Positions 56,630 to 64,000 of a stretch of DNA of 64,000 bases are shown here, one piece after another. The notes beneath the pieces were generated by a model. It searched no databases. It was given only the letters and a program-made list of their open reading frames with translations, and was not told the DNA's origin. The number at the start of each line of letters is the position of its first letter. Within the stretch, counting starts at the first letter, position 1. Source of the DNA: JBBDQZ01 sp040905705 (GTDB lineage: Bacteria > Bacteroidota > Rhodothermia > Balneolales > Natronogracilivirgulaceae). The DNA lies in assembly GCA_040905705.1 (NCBI GenBank), contig JBBDQZ010000029.1, positions 124,001 through 188,000 of the forward strand, written 5' to 3'. The translations under genes were made by a program, and so were the position numbers.

Positions 56630-57637
56630 ATGGTAAAAAATGCGAGGCGGACAAGTGCGAAAGGAGTGCTTTGCCTTGCACTCTATATCTGTGTTTTGGC
56701 ATGTTCCAAGAAAGAAAGTGATGGCTTATTGACTTTTGTGAATCGTGATCGTGAAACGCCCTCATTTATTGCTGATTCAGCTTATATGCATATTGAGCGA
56801 CAGGTGAATTTCGGTCCGAGAAATCCCGGATCCGAAGCCCATCGGCTGACTCGCAATTATCTGGTCGAAACATTAAAGCGATACGCAGGTAATCAAGCCG
56901 TTTTTGTGCAAGCGTTTACGCATGTTGGTTATGAAGGTAACAAGTATGGAATGAGTAATATCATTTCGTCGTTTAATCCGGAAATGGAAGACCGGTTCAT
57001 GTTGCTGGCTCATTGGGACACGAGGCCGCGCGCCGACCAGGATTCTGATGAACGCCTTAGGTCGGAGCCGATACCAGGTGCTGATGATGGAGGAAGCGGG
57101 GCAGGGGTGCTACTCGAGCTCTCCCGTATTTTCAGGGAGCATCCGCCACCCATCGGCATTGATATCATCCTTTTTGACGGCGAAGACTATGGCTATGAGG
57201 GAGATCTCGATTCTTATTTTTTAGGATCCCGATATTGGTCGGAAAATCCACCAGTGCCGGGTTATCGGCCGAGGTTTGGGATACTTCTGGATATGGTTGG
57301 AGCAGAAGGGGCGGTGTTTCCCCGCGAAGGATTTTCAATGCAATATGCTCCTGGATTGGTTGAAGAGATCTGGGCTGTGGCCAGGGAAAAGGGGTATGCA
57401 CGGTACTTTTCCGATGTCAGAGGAACGGATATTATGGATGATCACTGGATCATTAATCGTAATACGGATATTCCCACCATTAATATCATACATCACAAAC
57501 CACCGGAATACCGTACACAGGTAATCTTTCCGGATCATTGGCACACCCATGAAGACGATATGGATGTTATCAGTACCGCTACGCTTCAGGCGGTGGGGGA
57601 TGTGCTCGTTGAACTGATTTACAACCGTATACGCTGA
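56630..57637 (+). CDS. M28-family glutaminyl-peptide cyclotransferase-like lipoprotein
   Basis: 335 residues. Lipobox LAC with C25, then the zinc peptidase fold: LLAHWDTRPRAD (H128, D130), GADDGGSG (D152, D153), LFDGEDYG (E185) and the late FPDHWHTHEDD (His/Asp). This fits bacterial glutaminyl cyclases, which turn N-terminal Gln into pyroglutamate, in the M28 superfamily. In Bacteroidota such enzymes act on Gln exposed by signal peptidase, so it may process the exported proteins. It is 34 bp after gatA. Confidence 0.85.
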   Translation: MVKNARRTSAKGVLCLALYICVLACSKKESDGLLTFVNRDRETPSFIADSAYMHIERQVNFGPRNPGSEAHRLTRNYLVETLKRYAGNQAVFVQAFTHVGYEGNKYGMSNIISSFNPEMEDRFMLLAHWDTRPRADQDSDERLRSEPIPGADDGGSGAGVLLELSRIFREHPPPIGIDIILFDGEDYGYEGDLDSYFLGSRYWSENPPVPGYRPRFGILLDMVGAEGAVFPREGFSMQYAPGLVEEIWAVAREKGYARYFSDVRGTDIMDDHWIINRNTDIPTINIIHHKPPEYRTQVIFPDHWHTHEDDMDVISTATLQAVGDVLVELIYNRIR

Positions 57638-57769
57638 AGCCATGCTGTGCCCATGACGGGGTGATTTTTTGACATAAAGGCGCATGATTAATTTCGTCAA
57701 GGGGATTCCGGCTGACGATAGAAACGAAGGTCAAGAAGTACCGTGTGAAACGCGAAGCGAAGTCAACAA

Positions 57770-58627
57770 ATGAGACATATGAAAAAAGCCTACCTTAAAG
57801 TTCGGTTTTTGCTTCCTGAAGCGGAACAGGAAATATTGATCAGTGATTTGATCGACTCTGGATTCACCGGTTTTGAACAGATGGAGAACATACTGGAAGC
57901 CTGGATCGGATTGGAACATTTTTCCGACCGAATGCGTGGTCAACTGAATCAGTGGCTTCAAACCCGGAGTTATGGTGGACGAATACTGGATGAGCACATC
58001 GAGGAAGAACGTAACTGGAACAAAGAGTGGGAAAAAAGTCTGCAACCTATAACGGTTGGCTCTTTCTATATCTGTTCTACATGGGGGAAGGATCCACCAC
58101 CGGATGGGAAGGTTTCTATACGGATTGATCCCAAAATGGCATTCGGTACCGGTTATCATGAAACAACACGGCTTATGCTCCGAATGTTATCATCAATCAT
58201 CCGGGAAGGTGACCGGGTACTGGATGTGGGTACCGGCACCGGAATATTGGCTTTTGCTGCACTTAAGCTGGGCGCATCACATGCGACAGGGGTGGATATT
58301 GACACCTGGAGTTATGAAAATGCACTGGAGAATGCACGCATTAATGGTCTGTCGGACCGGTTCGACATGAATCTCGGAACGGCAGGGATCATTGATAAAA
58401 ATGCACAGTTTGAGGTGATTCTGGCAAATATAAACAGGAACACTCTGCTGGATATAGCTGAACCACTGACTCGTAATTTATCACCTGATGGAAGCCTTCT
58501 GCTGTCCGGGATCACCCGGGCAGATGAAGATACCATCAACAGGAATGTTCACTACGCATCACTTAATAAGAAACAGGTCATGGAAGAGAATGAATGGATA
58601 GGTATTATTCTGGATAAGGATTCATGA
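57770..58627 (+). CDS. prmA: Ribosomal protein L11 methyltransferase
   Basis: 285 residues. N-terminal substrate-recognition domain (about 1-80), then the SAM-binding Rossmann fold with LDVGTGTGILAF (151-162), a DPKMAFGTGYHETT block and VILANINRNTLLD. It methylates ribosomal protein L11. ATG at codon 4 (57779) is an alternative start. It lies in the plus-strand run between the glutaminyl cyclase and ppx genes. Confidence 0.93.
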   Translation: MRHMKKAYLKVRFLLPEAEQEILISDLIDSGFTGFEQMENILEAWIGLEHFSDRMRGQLNQWLQTRSYGGRILDEHIEEERNWNKEWEKSLQPITVGSFYICSTWGKDPPPDGKVSIRIDPKMAFGTGYHETTRLMLRMLSSIIREGDRVLDVGTGTGILAFAALKLGASHATGVDIDTWSYENALENARINGLSDRFDMNLGTAGIIDKNAQFEVILANINRNTLLDIAEPLTRNLSPDGSLLLSGITRADEDTINRNVHYASLNKKQVMEENEWIGIILDKDS

Positions 58628-58709
58628 GAACAGGCAAAAAAAGTGAACATAATGGAGATTTTCTAATTTTAGGCAACGTTTACTTAGTGAATAGCAATAT
58701 GTTAAACTC

Positions 58710-59783
58710 ATGAAAAAAGAAACAGGCCAACCGGCAGCGGTTATCGATATCGGTACCAATACGGCATTGCTCCTCGTGGCCATTGTTCGGGACGGTATGT
58801 TAAAGGTGTTGGATGAGGCTCAGGAAATTCCTCGACTTGGACGGAGTGTGGACAGGGATCGCCGTATTACTCCGGATGCCATCGATCGTCTCTTAGGGGC
58901 TTTGAAGAAACTTAAAAAAAGAATTCAAGATCGTTTTGGTGATATTGATGTGGTGGTTACGGCAACCAGCGCAATGCGAGATGCACGCAACAGAAAGGAG
59001 GTAATGGAAGCCCTTCGTGAGGAATTGGGCTGGAATGTCACCTTGCTCACCGGTTTACAAGAAGCGGAAGCCACTTTTATAGGGGCGCTGGCCACCCTGG
59101 ATCCGGATCTTTTTAGTTCTGAAGAAAGGGTTTCGGTCATTGATATTGGAGGCGGAAGTACGGAGCTGGCGTGTGGTTATTATCATAACATTTCGAAAGG
59201 AATACAGCCGGAATTGACCCGGCTGGAATCACTGGATATAGGATGTGTACGATTTACAGAACGCTTTTTCCCGTATATTTCAAAGCGAAACGGAGTAGAG
59301 CCGCCACTGCCACCAAAGAGTGAATCCATAGAAGGCAAAAGCAATACTGTTGATGATATTAACCGGGAGTCTGCGTCAAGGTTGCTATTTGACCCGGTCG
59401 CAGTCGAATCAATGAGAAAAACGGTCCGGAATAATATGAGACAAATTGGGCTGCACAATGACCGTACTGTTGGGGTTGCAGGTACGGTTACATCTCTATC
59501 ATGGATACTCCGGGCTCATGGGAAGCCATATCGTTCTGAAATGATTAACGGTTCCGTAATCCTTCTTGATGAAATCCGGAGACTCATAGAGCGGGTTTGC
59601 AGAATGTCCGTACAGGAATTGCTCGATACGTGGCCGGTAGTCATGGAGGGCAGAGCGGATATCTTTCTTACCGGACTGCTGATTCTGGAAGGGTATCTGG
59701 ACGTTTTTGGGGTTGACGAAATCACGGTTTCATCAGGGGGCCTTCGGCATGGGATGCTCTGTAAAAAAACCATTTCTTCTTAA
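58710..59783 (+). CDS. Ppx/GppA-family phosphatase
   Basis: 357 residues of the ASKHA fold: VIDIGTNTALLLVA (about 11-24), RLGRSVDRDRRI, TSAMRDARNR and VIDIGGGSTELACG (about 145-158). It hydrolyses polyphosphate or pppGpp; the two activities cannot be separated by eye, and the C-terminal HD domain of E. coli Ppx is missing, as usual for this phylum. Confidence 0.92.
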   Translation: MKKETGQPAAVIDIGTNTALLLVAIVRDGMLKVLDEAQEIPRLGRSVDRDRRITPDAIDRLLGALKKLKKRIQDRFGDIDVVVTATSAMRDARNRKEVMEALREELGWNVTLLTGLQEAEATFIGALATLDPDLFSSEERVSVIDIGGGSTELACGYYHNISKGIQPELTRLESLDIGCVRFTERFFPYISKRNGVEPPLPPKSESIEGKSNTVDDINRESASRLLFDPVAVESMRKTVRNNMRQIGLHNDRTVGVAGTVTSLSWILRAHGKPYRSEMINGSVILLDEIRRLIERVCRMSVQELLDTWPVVMEGRADIFLTGLLILEGYLDVFGVDEITVSSGGLRHGMLCKKTISS

Positions 59784-59919
59784 ATTCCAGAGCGAATCTT
59801 CCTATATTTTAAGCTTTATCCATTTTGAAAATCCCGTTTCTGATTAAAAACCTGTTCGACGGTGTCAGAGAAGCCCACATGGATGAAAAAGAGCTACGAG
59901 GAAATTTCTGAAAACATTC

Positions 59920-59939
59920 ACCATGCCAAGTGGCATGGT
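59920..59939. repeat. Perfect 8-bp hairpin before the voltage-sensor-like gene
   Basis: ACCATGCC and GGCATGGT around AAGT, without T-tract, 80 bp before the start codon of the next gene. Candidate operator or leader hairpin. Confidence 0.4.
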
Positions 59940-60019
59940 CAAGGCTCATAAATTCTGTGCAGTAAAACTTCTGAACATGTACCTGAAAGATAAAACATCA
60001 GCCTGTTAACTAACATTTT

Positions 60020-61078
60020 ATGCAACTGAAGGCCATTCGCGAAGGCAGAAATCTTGTTTTATTTCTGCTGGACCTGTTGATGATCATCCTGTTGATGATC
60101 AATCTGAACTGGATCATCTTCGACTGGTTATTTGAATTCGAATCAATCCGGTCATTGGTAAGTTCTGTCAATACGGCATTTGCTGAGTGGTATGCCGCTG
60201 TTATTCATCCAAGGTTTATCCTGATTGATCTGATATTTGTCTCCATATTCCTTGTTGAATTTTTTGTGCGCTGGGGAATCTCGATCTACCACCGGGTATA
60301 TCATCGCTGGTTTTTCTTTCCGTTTATCCATTTTTATGATCTGCTCGGATGTATCCCCATTGGCGGTTTCCGTTTTTTGCGATTGCTCAGAATTATTTCC
60401 ATCACCTACAGATTGCATCGTGCAGGGGTCATCGATCTTGGTGATACGGTTATCATATCATTTATTCGTAAATACTTTGGAATATTGATAGAAGAGCTGT
60501 CCGATCGTGTGACTATCAATATCCTGAACGACATTCAGCAGGAAGTTCGAACAGGCGGACCGGTAGCGGATAAGATAATTAAGGAGGTGATAATGCCGCA
60601 AAAAGAGGTACTGGTAGACTGGATGTCGCACAGGATCGAAAAAGTGGCTGCGCACAATTATGGTCGTTATCAGGGGGATATTAAGGATTATATTCAGGAG
60701 CGCATCAACCATGCTGTTGAGGAGAGTCAAGAATTTGCCCGCTTGGAACAGATTCCACTTTTTGGCTCGTTGGTACGAAAAACGATTGAGCAGGCGATTA
60801 ACGATATTGTTTTCAATGTGGTTAACGGAATAGTTCAGGATCTTGCTTCAAATCGCAATCGTGGTGTTATTGAGGAATCGACGGATATCCTTTTTGATGC
60901 AATATTGCTCAGGGAAGAAGATACGGAATTGAACCGGATGGTCACCGATACACTGGACCGTTCACTGGAGATTGTCAAGAAACAGGTGAAAGTGCAACAG
61001 TGGAAATTGCGGGATTTGGCCGAAGATGAAGAGGATTTTCGCCGCCGGCTTCGGGAAGAGTTGATGAAATCTGAATGA
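60020..61078 (+). CDS. Voltage-sensor-like membrane protein with long cytoplasmic domain
   Basis: 352 residues. The first 135 contain four helices like the S1-S4 voltage-sensor unit of ion channels: S1 about 11-38, S2 65-90 (E80, R84), S3 about 98-113 (D107) and S4 about 117-134 with R118, R121 and R124 at three-residue spacing, plus R131 and R134. No pore helix or selectivity filter follows. Residues 140-352 form a mostly helical charged domain (EVIMPQKEVLVDW, EEDFRRRLREEL). Relatives are usually named ion transporter, without function. queG starts 7 bp after it. Confidence 0.75.
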   Translation: MQLKAIREGRNLVLFLLDLLMIILLMINLNWIIFDWLFEFESIRSLVSSVNTAFAEWYAAVIHPRFILIDLIFVSIFLVEFFVRWGISIYHRVYHRWFFFPFIHFYDLLGCIPIGGFRFLRLLRIISITYRLHRAGVIDLGDTVIISFIRKYFGILIEELSDRVTINILNDIQQEVRTGGPVADKIIKEVIMPQKEVLVDWMSHRIEKVAAHNYGRYQGDIKDYIQERINHAVEESQEFARLEQIPLFGSLVRKTIEQAINDIVFNVVNGIVQDLASNRNRGVIEESTDILFDAILLREEDTELNRMVTDTLDRSLEIVKKQVKVQQWKLRDLAEDEEDFRRRLREELMKSE

Positions 61079-61085
61079 GTGATAA

Positions 61086-62099
61086 ATGTCCCGATACGCA
61101 CAAAATATTACAGAGCGGACTGCACTGGTGAGGCAGGAGGCACTTCGTCTGGGATTTGACACGATTGGATTTGCCCGTGCACAACATCTGGAGGAAGAGG
61201 AAAGCCGGCTGGAACAGTGGCTGAGGGAAGGCCGTCATGGAACGATGCAGTGGATGGAAAATCACTTTGACAAGAGGGTAGATCCCCGGAAACTGGTACC
61301 CGGCGCCAGGTCGGTGGTTTCTCTTATGATTAGCTATCATCAACCTGAACTCGCCAGACAGCAGGCAGCCTCCGATCGTCCCAAAATCTCCAAATACGCT
61401 TTAGGAGAAGATTACCATCATGTCGTTAAGGAGAAGTTATTTGAATTGTTTTCATTTATCGAGTCGGTAACCGGAAACATACAGGGCCGTGTTTTTGTTG
61501 ATTCGGCACCGGTACTTGATAAAGCCTGGGCGGTGAAAGCGGGTATCGGTTGGCTGGGCAAACACACGAATGTGCTGAATCGCGAATGGGGATCATGGTT
61601 TTTTATTGCCGAAATGATACTGGATGCGGAATTTGAATACGATGTCCCGGTGACCGATCACTGTGGCAGTTGCACACGCTGTATCGATGCTTGTCCGACG
61701 GATGCCATTTACGAACCGTATAAGGTGGACGGTAGTAAATGTATCTCCTATTTCACCATCGAGCTCCGTGAAGAGATCCCGGAAGAGTACCATCAACAAA
61801 TGGGAGAGTGGATTTTCGGATGCGATATATGCCAGGATGTTTGTCCGTGGAACCGGGAAGCCCGGCGAGGTTCCGAAGAGCGTTTATTTGAGCGCCCGGA
61901 AAACGCGGATCGCGACATCAACTATTGGGAGGAACTGGATTTGCAGGAATTCCGTCAACTGTTTCGAAAAAGTGCTGTTAAAAGAGCTAAATTTGACGGC
62001 TTCAAACGCAATACCAGGATCGTCAGTGCCAATTTGAATCATCCTAATCAGAAGGGAGGCACTGAAACGGGCCGGAACGGGCCGGAGTCGATCCCCTGA
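61086..62099 (+). CDS. queG: Epoxyqueuosine reductase
   Basis: 337 residues. Last step of queuosine synthesis in tRNA, cobalamin-dependent. D139 (VFVDSAP) is the catalytic acid; WLGKH is the cobalamin-side motif. Two 4Fe-4S clusters use C193, C196, C199, C203 (CGSCTRCIDAC) and C219, C246, C249, C253. It ends in a short low-complexity tail (TGRNGPESIP) from a duplicated AACGGGCCGG. It is 30 bp from the convergent alkaline phosphatase gene. Confidence 0.94.
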   Translation: MSRYAQNITERTALVRQEALRLGFDTIGFARAQHLEEEESRLEQWLREGRHGTMQWMENHFDKRVDPRKLVPGARSVVSLMISYHQPELARQQAASDRPKISKYALGEDYHHVVKEKLFELFSFIESVTGNIQGRVFVDSAPVLDKAWAVKAGIGWLGKHTNVLNREWGSWFFIAEMILDAEFEYDVPVTDHCGSCTRCIDACPTDAIYEPYKVDGSKCISYFTIELREEIPEEYHQQMGEWIFGCDICQDVCPWNREARRGSEERLFERPENADRDINYWEELDLQEFRQLFRKSAVKRAKFDGFKRNTRIVSANLNHPNQKGGTETGRNGPESIP

Positions 62100-62129
62100 T
62101 TTTGTTGAGCACATTGCAGGGGCCATCAC

Positions 62130-63599
62130 TCAGGCCTTCCGATCCTCCATATATACCTGAACCCCGCCCATTTCAACCATAAGTTCAAACAGGTCGGTAT
62201 TTCTTGTTATAGGCCCCAATTGTTCACTGCCCGGGCCCATGGCCGACAATTCGACATAATCTGCGGTGTGGGAACCGCCAATAAAATTGAAAGCGACATA
62301 ATTTGCAAGAATCTGTCCCAGGACCTGATAGGGGCTGCTCATTAATCGATGCAGGTTTTCGTATTCACCCGCCAGGGATCTTTGAAGAATACCGGCTTCA
62401 TCACGACGAATTTCGATCCTGGTCGCATATTCAACAAGCTCTCTAATTTCGTTGATAGAGCTGTTAGCATTCAGTTGTGGCATGAGCCAGTTATTCGTGT
62501 GCCGGAATTCTGAAATCCTGTCGAAGTTCGGTTCACTGTTGCTGTAATTGGATCCGACGCCATTCAAACCAGGATTGGCATTTCCATGATCCGTAGTGAC
62601 AATCACAAGTGTATCGTCGCGGCCTTCTGCAAATTCCAATACAGCTGTGATAGTATCATCAAATGCGATCTGGTCGTAAATAAGGCCGGAGACATCATTG
62701 CTATGGGCGGCGTGGTCTACACGTCCGCCTTCGACCTGGAGGATAAATCCGTTTTCATTTTTGGAAAGTCTGTTGATGGCGGCTTGTGTCATCTCTGTAA
62801 GTGTGGGGATGTCACGACGGTAATCACTGGTGTTTTGATGGTCCAGGGTATAGGGCAAGTGTCCGTCGAAAAAGATACCAAGCAGTTTTTCATCCCCGTT
62901 GAAGCGCTGCATCGCCTCTTTTTGTCGAACCACATGGTAACCTGTCTGTGCGAATTCATCGTACAGGTTGCGACCATCATCTCGCAATGTGGGATCAAAG
63001 AATCGGTTTCCCCCTCCCAACAGGACATCGTATCCACGTTCCAGGTACTGAGTGGCGATAATGGGTTCATCATTTCGACTCATAACGTTGGCGCTGAATC
63101 CGGCTGGTGTAGCGTGAGTCAGGGTGGTGGTAGTGGCCAGTCCGGTGGCTTTTCCGGCATCCCGGAAAATTTCAAGAATGGTTTTGAGGGCTATTTCGTC
63201 TTCGGTCATGTTAATCCTGCCATTAACCAGTCTTTGTCCGCAACCCCAGGAGCAGGAAGCGGCAGCCGAATCGGTTACTATGGAAGAGGCGGAAGCCATA
63301 TCCATCAATCCGCGGGTGAGTCGATTTTCTTCATAGCAGGAGATCCATTGTGATGCTCTGCCAAAATTTCTTCTGAGCATGTGATCAGCTGCTGTCAGTG
63401 TTCCATTGCTCATTCCGTCACTGACCATAAAAATGATATTTTTGGCATCTCCGGGATGGGTTCTTCCATTTGTCGAAGAACAACCATTTAATAATACACC
63501 GGAACCGAGAGCCATTCCGGAAAGTGCTCCGGTTTTTAGAAAATCCCGTCGGCTGAAGGTGTTGTTTTGTCGAGAATTTCTGTTGTTAAAGTTAGTCAT
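62130..63599 (-). CDS. Alkaline phosphatase, Tat-type lipoprotein
   Basis: 489 residues. The N-terminus has a twin-arginine motif SRRDFLKTG (16-24) and then a lipobox LLNGC (C40), so it is exported folded and probably lipidated. Metal and nucleophile sites are MVSDGMSNG (D61), TDSAAAS (S111), VEGGRVDHAAH and TTDHGN (His/Asp pairs). It releases phosphate from organic esters outside the cytoplasm. The remaining 400 bp upstream should carry its promoter; I could not identify a Pho-type box. Confidence 0.92.
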   Translation of the reverse strand: MTNFNNRNSRQNNTFSRRDFLKTGALSGMALGSGVLLNGCSSTNGRTHPGDAKNIIFMVSDGMSNGTLTAADHMLRRNFGRASQWISCYEENRLTRGLMDMASASSIVTDSAAASCSWGCGQRLVNGRINMTEDEIALKTILEIFRDAGKATGLATTTTLTHATPAGFSANVMSRNDEPIIATQYLERGYDVLLGGGNRFFDPTLRDDGRNLYDEFAQTGYHVVRQKEAMQRFNGDEKLLGIFFDGHLPYTLDHQNTSDYRRDIPTLTEMTQAAINRLSKNENGFILQVEGGRVDHAAHSNDVSGLIYDQIAFDDTITAVLEFAEGRDDTLVIVTTDHGNANPGLNGVGSNYSNSEPNFDRISEFRHTNNWLMPQLNANSSINEIRELVEYATRIEIRRDEAGILQRSLAGEYENLHRLMSSPYQVLGQILANYVAFNFIGGSHTADYVELSAMGPGSEQLGPITRNTDLFELMVEMGGVQVYMEDRKA

Positions 63600-64000
63600 C
63601 TCAATAAGGTTTTTTAAATAATAGCAAGGTGATTAGTAACCGGAGCAACCATTGTATAGCGGCCCGGGCCATTTGAACGTTAAAATGTCCGGAGAAGTGG
63701 ACGCATGACTGAGTCGCGGCTTCTCAACACGTTCTTACAGGATAAGAAAAAAAGTGGAAAGCAAAATATTAATCTTTTACAGAAAGAGCGGAAGGATGTT
63801 TAAAGTCCCATCTATTGATATAGAAATGCAATTGCCATGTTGTGCCATCACGATACAGGCGCGTGATTGAACCAGGAGGATTTTCTGATGTTAATCGGAT
63901 GTTAAGAATACAAAAAGAATATCAACAAAGTGCTAACCTGTCAAGAGATCAAAATCATTTTCGAATTGTTAAAAAAATAATTGGGAGATGACGTAAGTTA
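63600..64000. other. Upstream region of the alkaline phosphatase gene
   Basis: No gene or RNA recognised. The segment is AT-rich, has no open frame worth calling and ends at the window edge. Confidence 0.5.

Noticed and set aside
59827..59912. A 28-codon frame starting TTGAAAATCCCG
   Set aside because: It reads somewhat protein-like but is too short, lacks a ribosome-binding site and matches no family that I know.

Overview
The window looks like the chromosome of a free-living, Gram-negative, aerobic member of the Bacteroidota/Balneolota/Rhodothermota group. This is inferred from protein style: a secreted protein with a type IX sorting tail (NYPNPFNP...), lipoproteins with Bacteroidota-like lipoboxes, a sulfite/nitrite reductase with an extra C-terminal helical domain, and stand-alone TrpB2. 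Base composition is moderate, near 45-50% GC by eye. I see no phage, insertion sequence, CRISPR array or rRNA operon. Most of the window is ordinary housekeeping and metabolic sequence.

Left part (1-13 kb): an ApbE flavin transferase cut by the window edge, TrpB2, a secreted cupredoxin/CHRD protein, a siroheme sulfite/nitrite reductase and a Vgb-like beta-propeller lipoprotein. Then comes a damaged operon on the minus strand. A macA remnant with an internal deletion runs into an ABC ATPase that has lost its Walker A end. An apparently intact MacB-type permease follows, then a tesA-like esterase remnant with two in-frame stops, and a small DUF2905 membrane protein. A 30-bp piece of macA is repeated, inverted, at 13.2 kb. 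Between them are a PEMT/ICMT-type methyltransferase, an EamA transporter and a CBS-domain protein.

Middle-left (13-21 kb): a GT4 glycosyltransferase, then a self-contained module. It starts with tandem TATAAT-like boxes, a perfect 10-4-10 palindrome and eight copies of a heptamer in the presumed leader. The genes are a GbsR/MarR regulator, a LolA-like protein, two LolC/E-like permeases, a LolD-like ATPase and an outer-membrane beta-barrel. Together they read as a regulated envelope lipoprotein/lipid export system.

Middle (21-41 kb): nitrogen and one-carbon metabolism, with gltB-gltD behind a long structured leader, glutamate dehydrogenase behind an 11-bp inverted repeat, and gcvP. Also here are msrB, a FabF-type ketosynthase, a YtxH protein, tRNA-Val(GAC), a deacetylase-like secreted protein beside a NagX-type membrane acyltransferase, a ferredoxin-NADP reductase-like protein and a PQQ-type sugar dehydrogenase.

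Right part (41-64 kb): a SPOR-domain lipoprotein; a deoxyribose catabolic operon (deoC, a full aldehyde dehydrogenase and a short non-catalytic paralogue); GT2; a YfcE-like phosphodiesterase; a CrtI-type desaturase; an RlmD-type rRNA methyltransferase coupled to a cyclic-nucleotide-binding protein; an amidohydrolase lipoprotein in an AT-rich patch; an Omp85 protein; and DUF2795. A plus-strand run follows: tatA, gatA, an M28 glutaminyl cyclase, prmA, ppx, a voltage-sensor-like membrane protein and queG. It meets a Tat-exported alkaline phosphatase on the minus strand.
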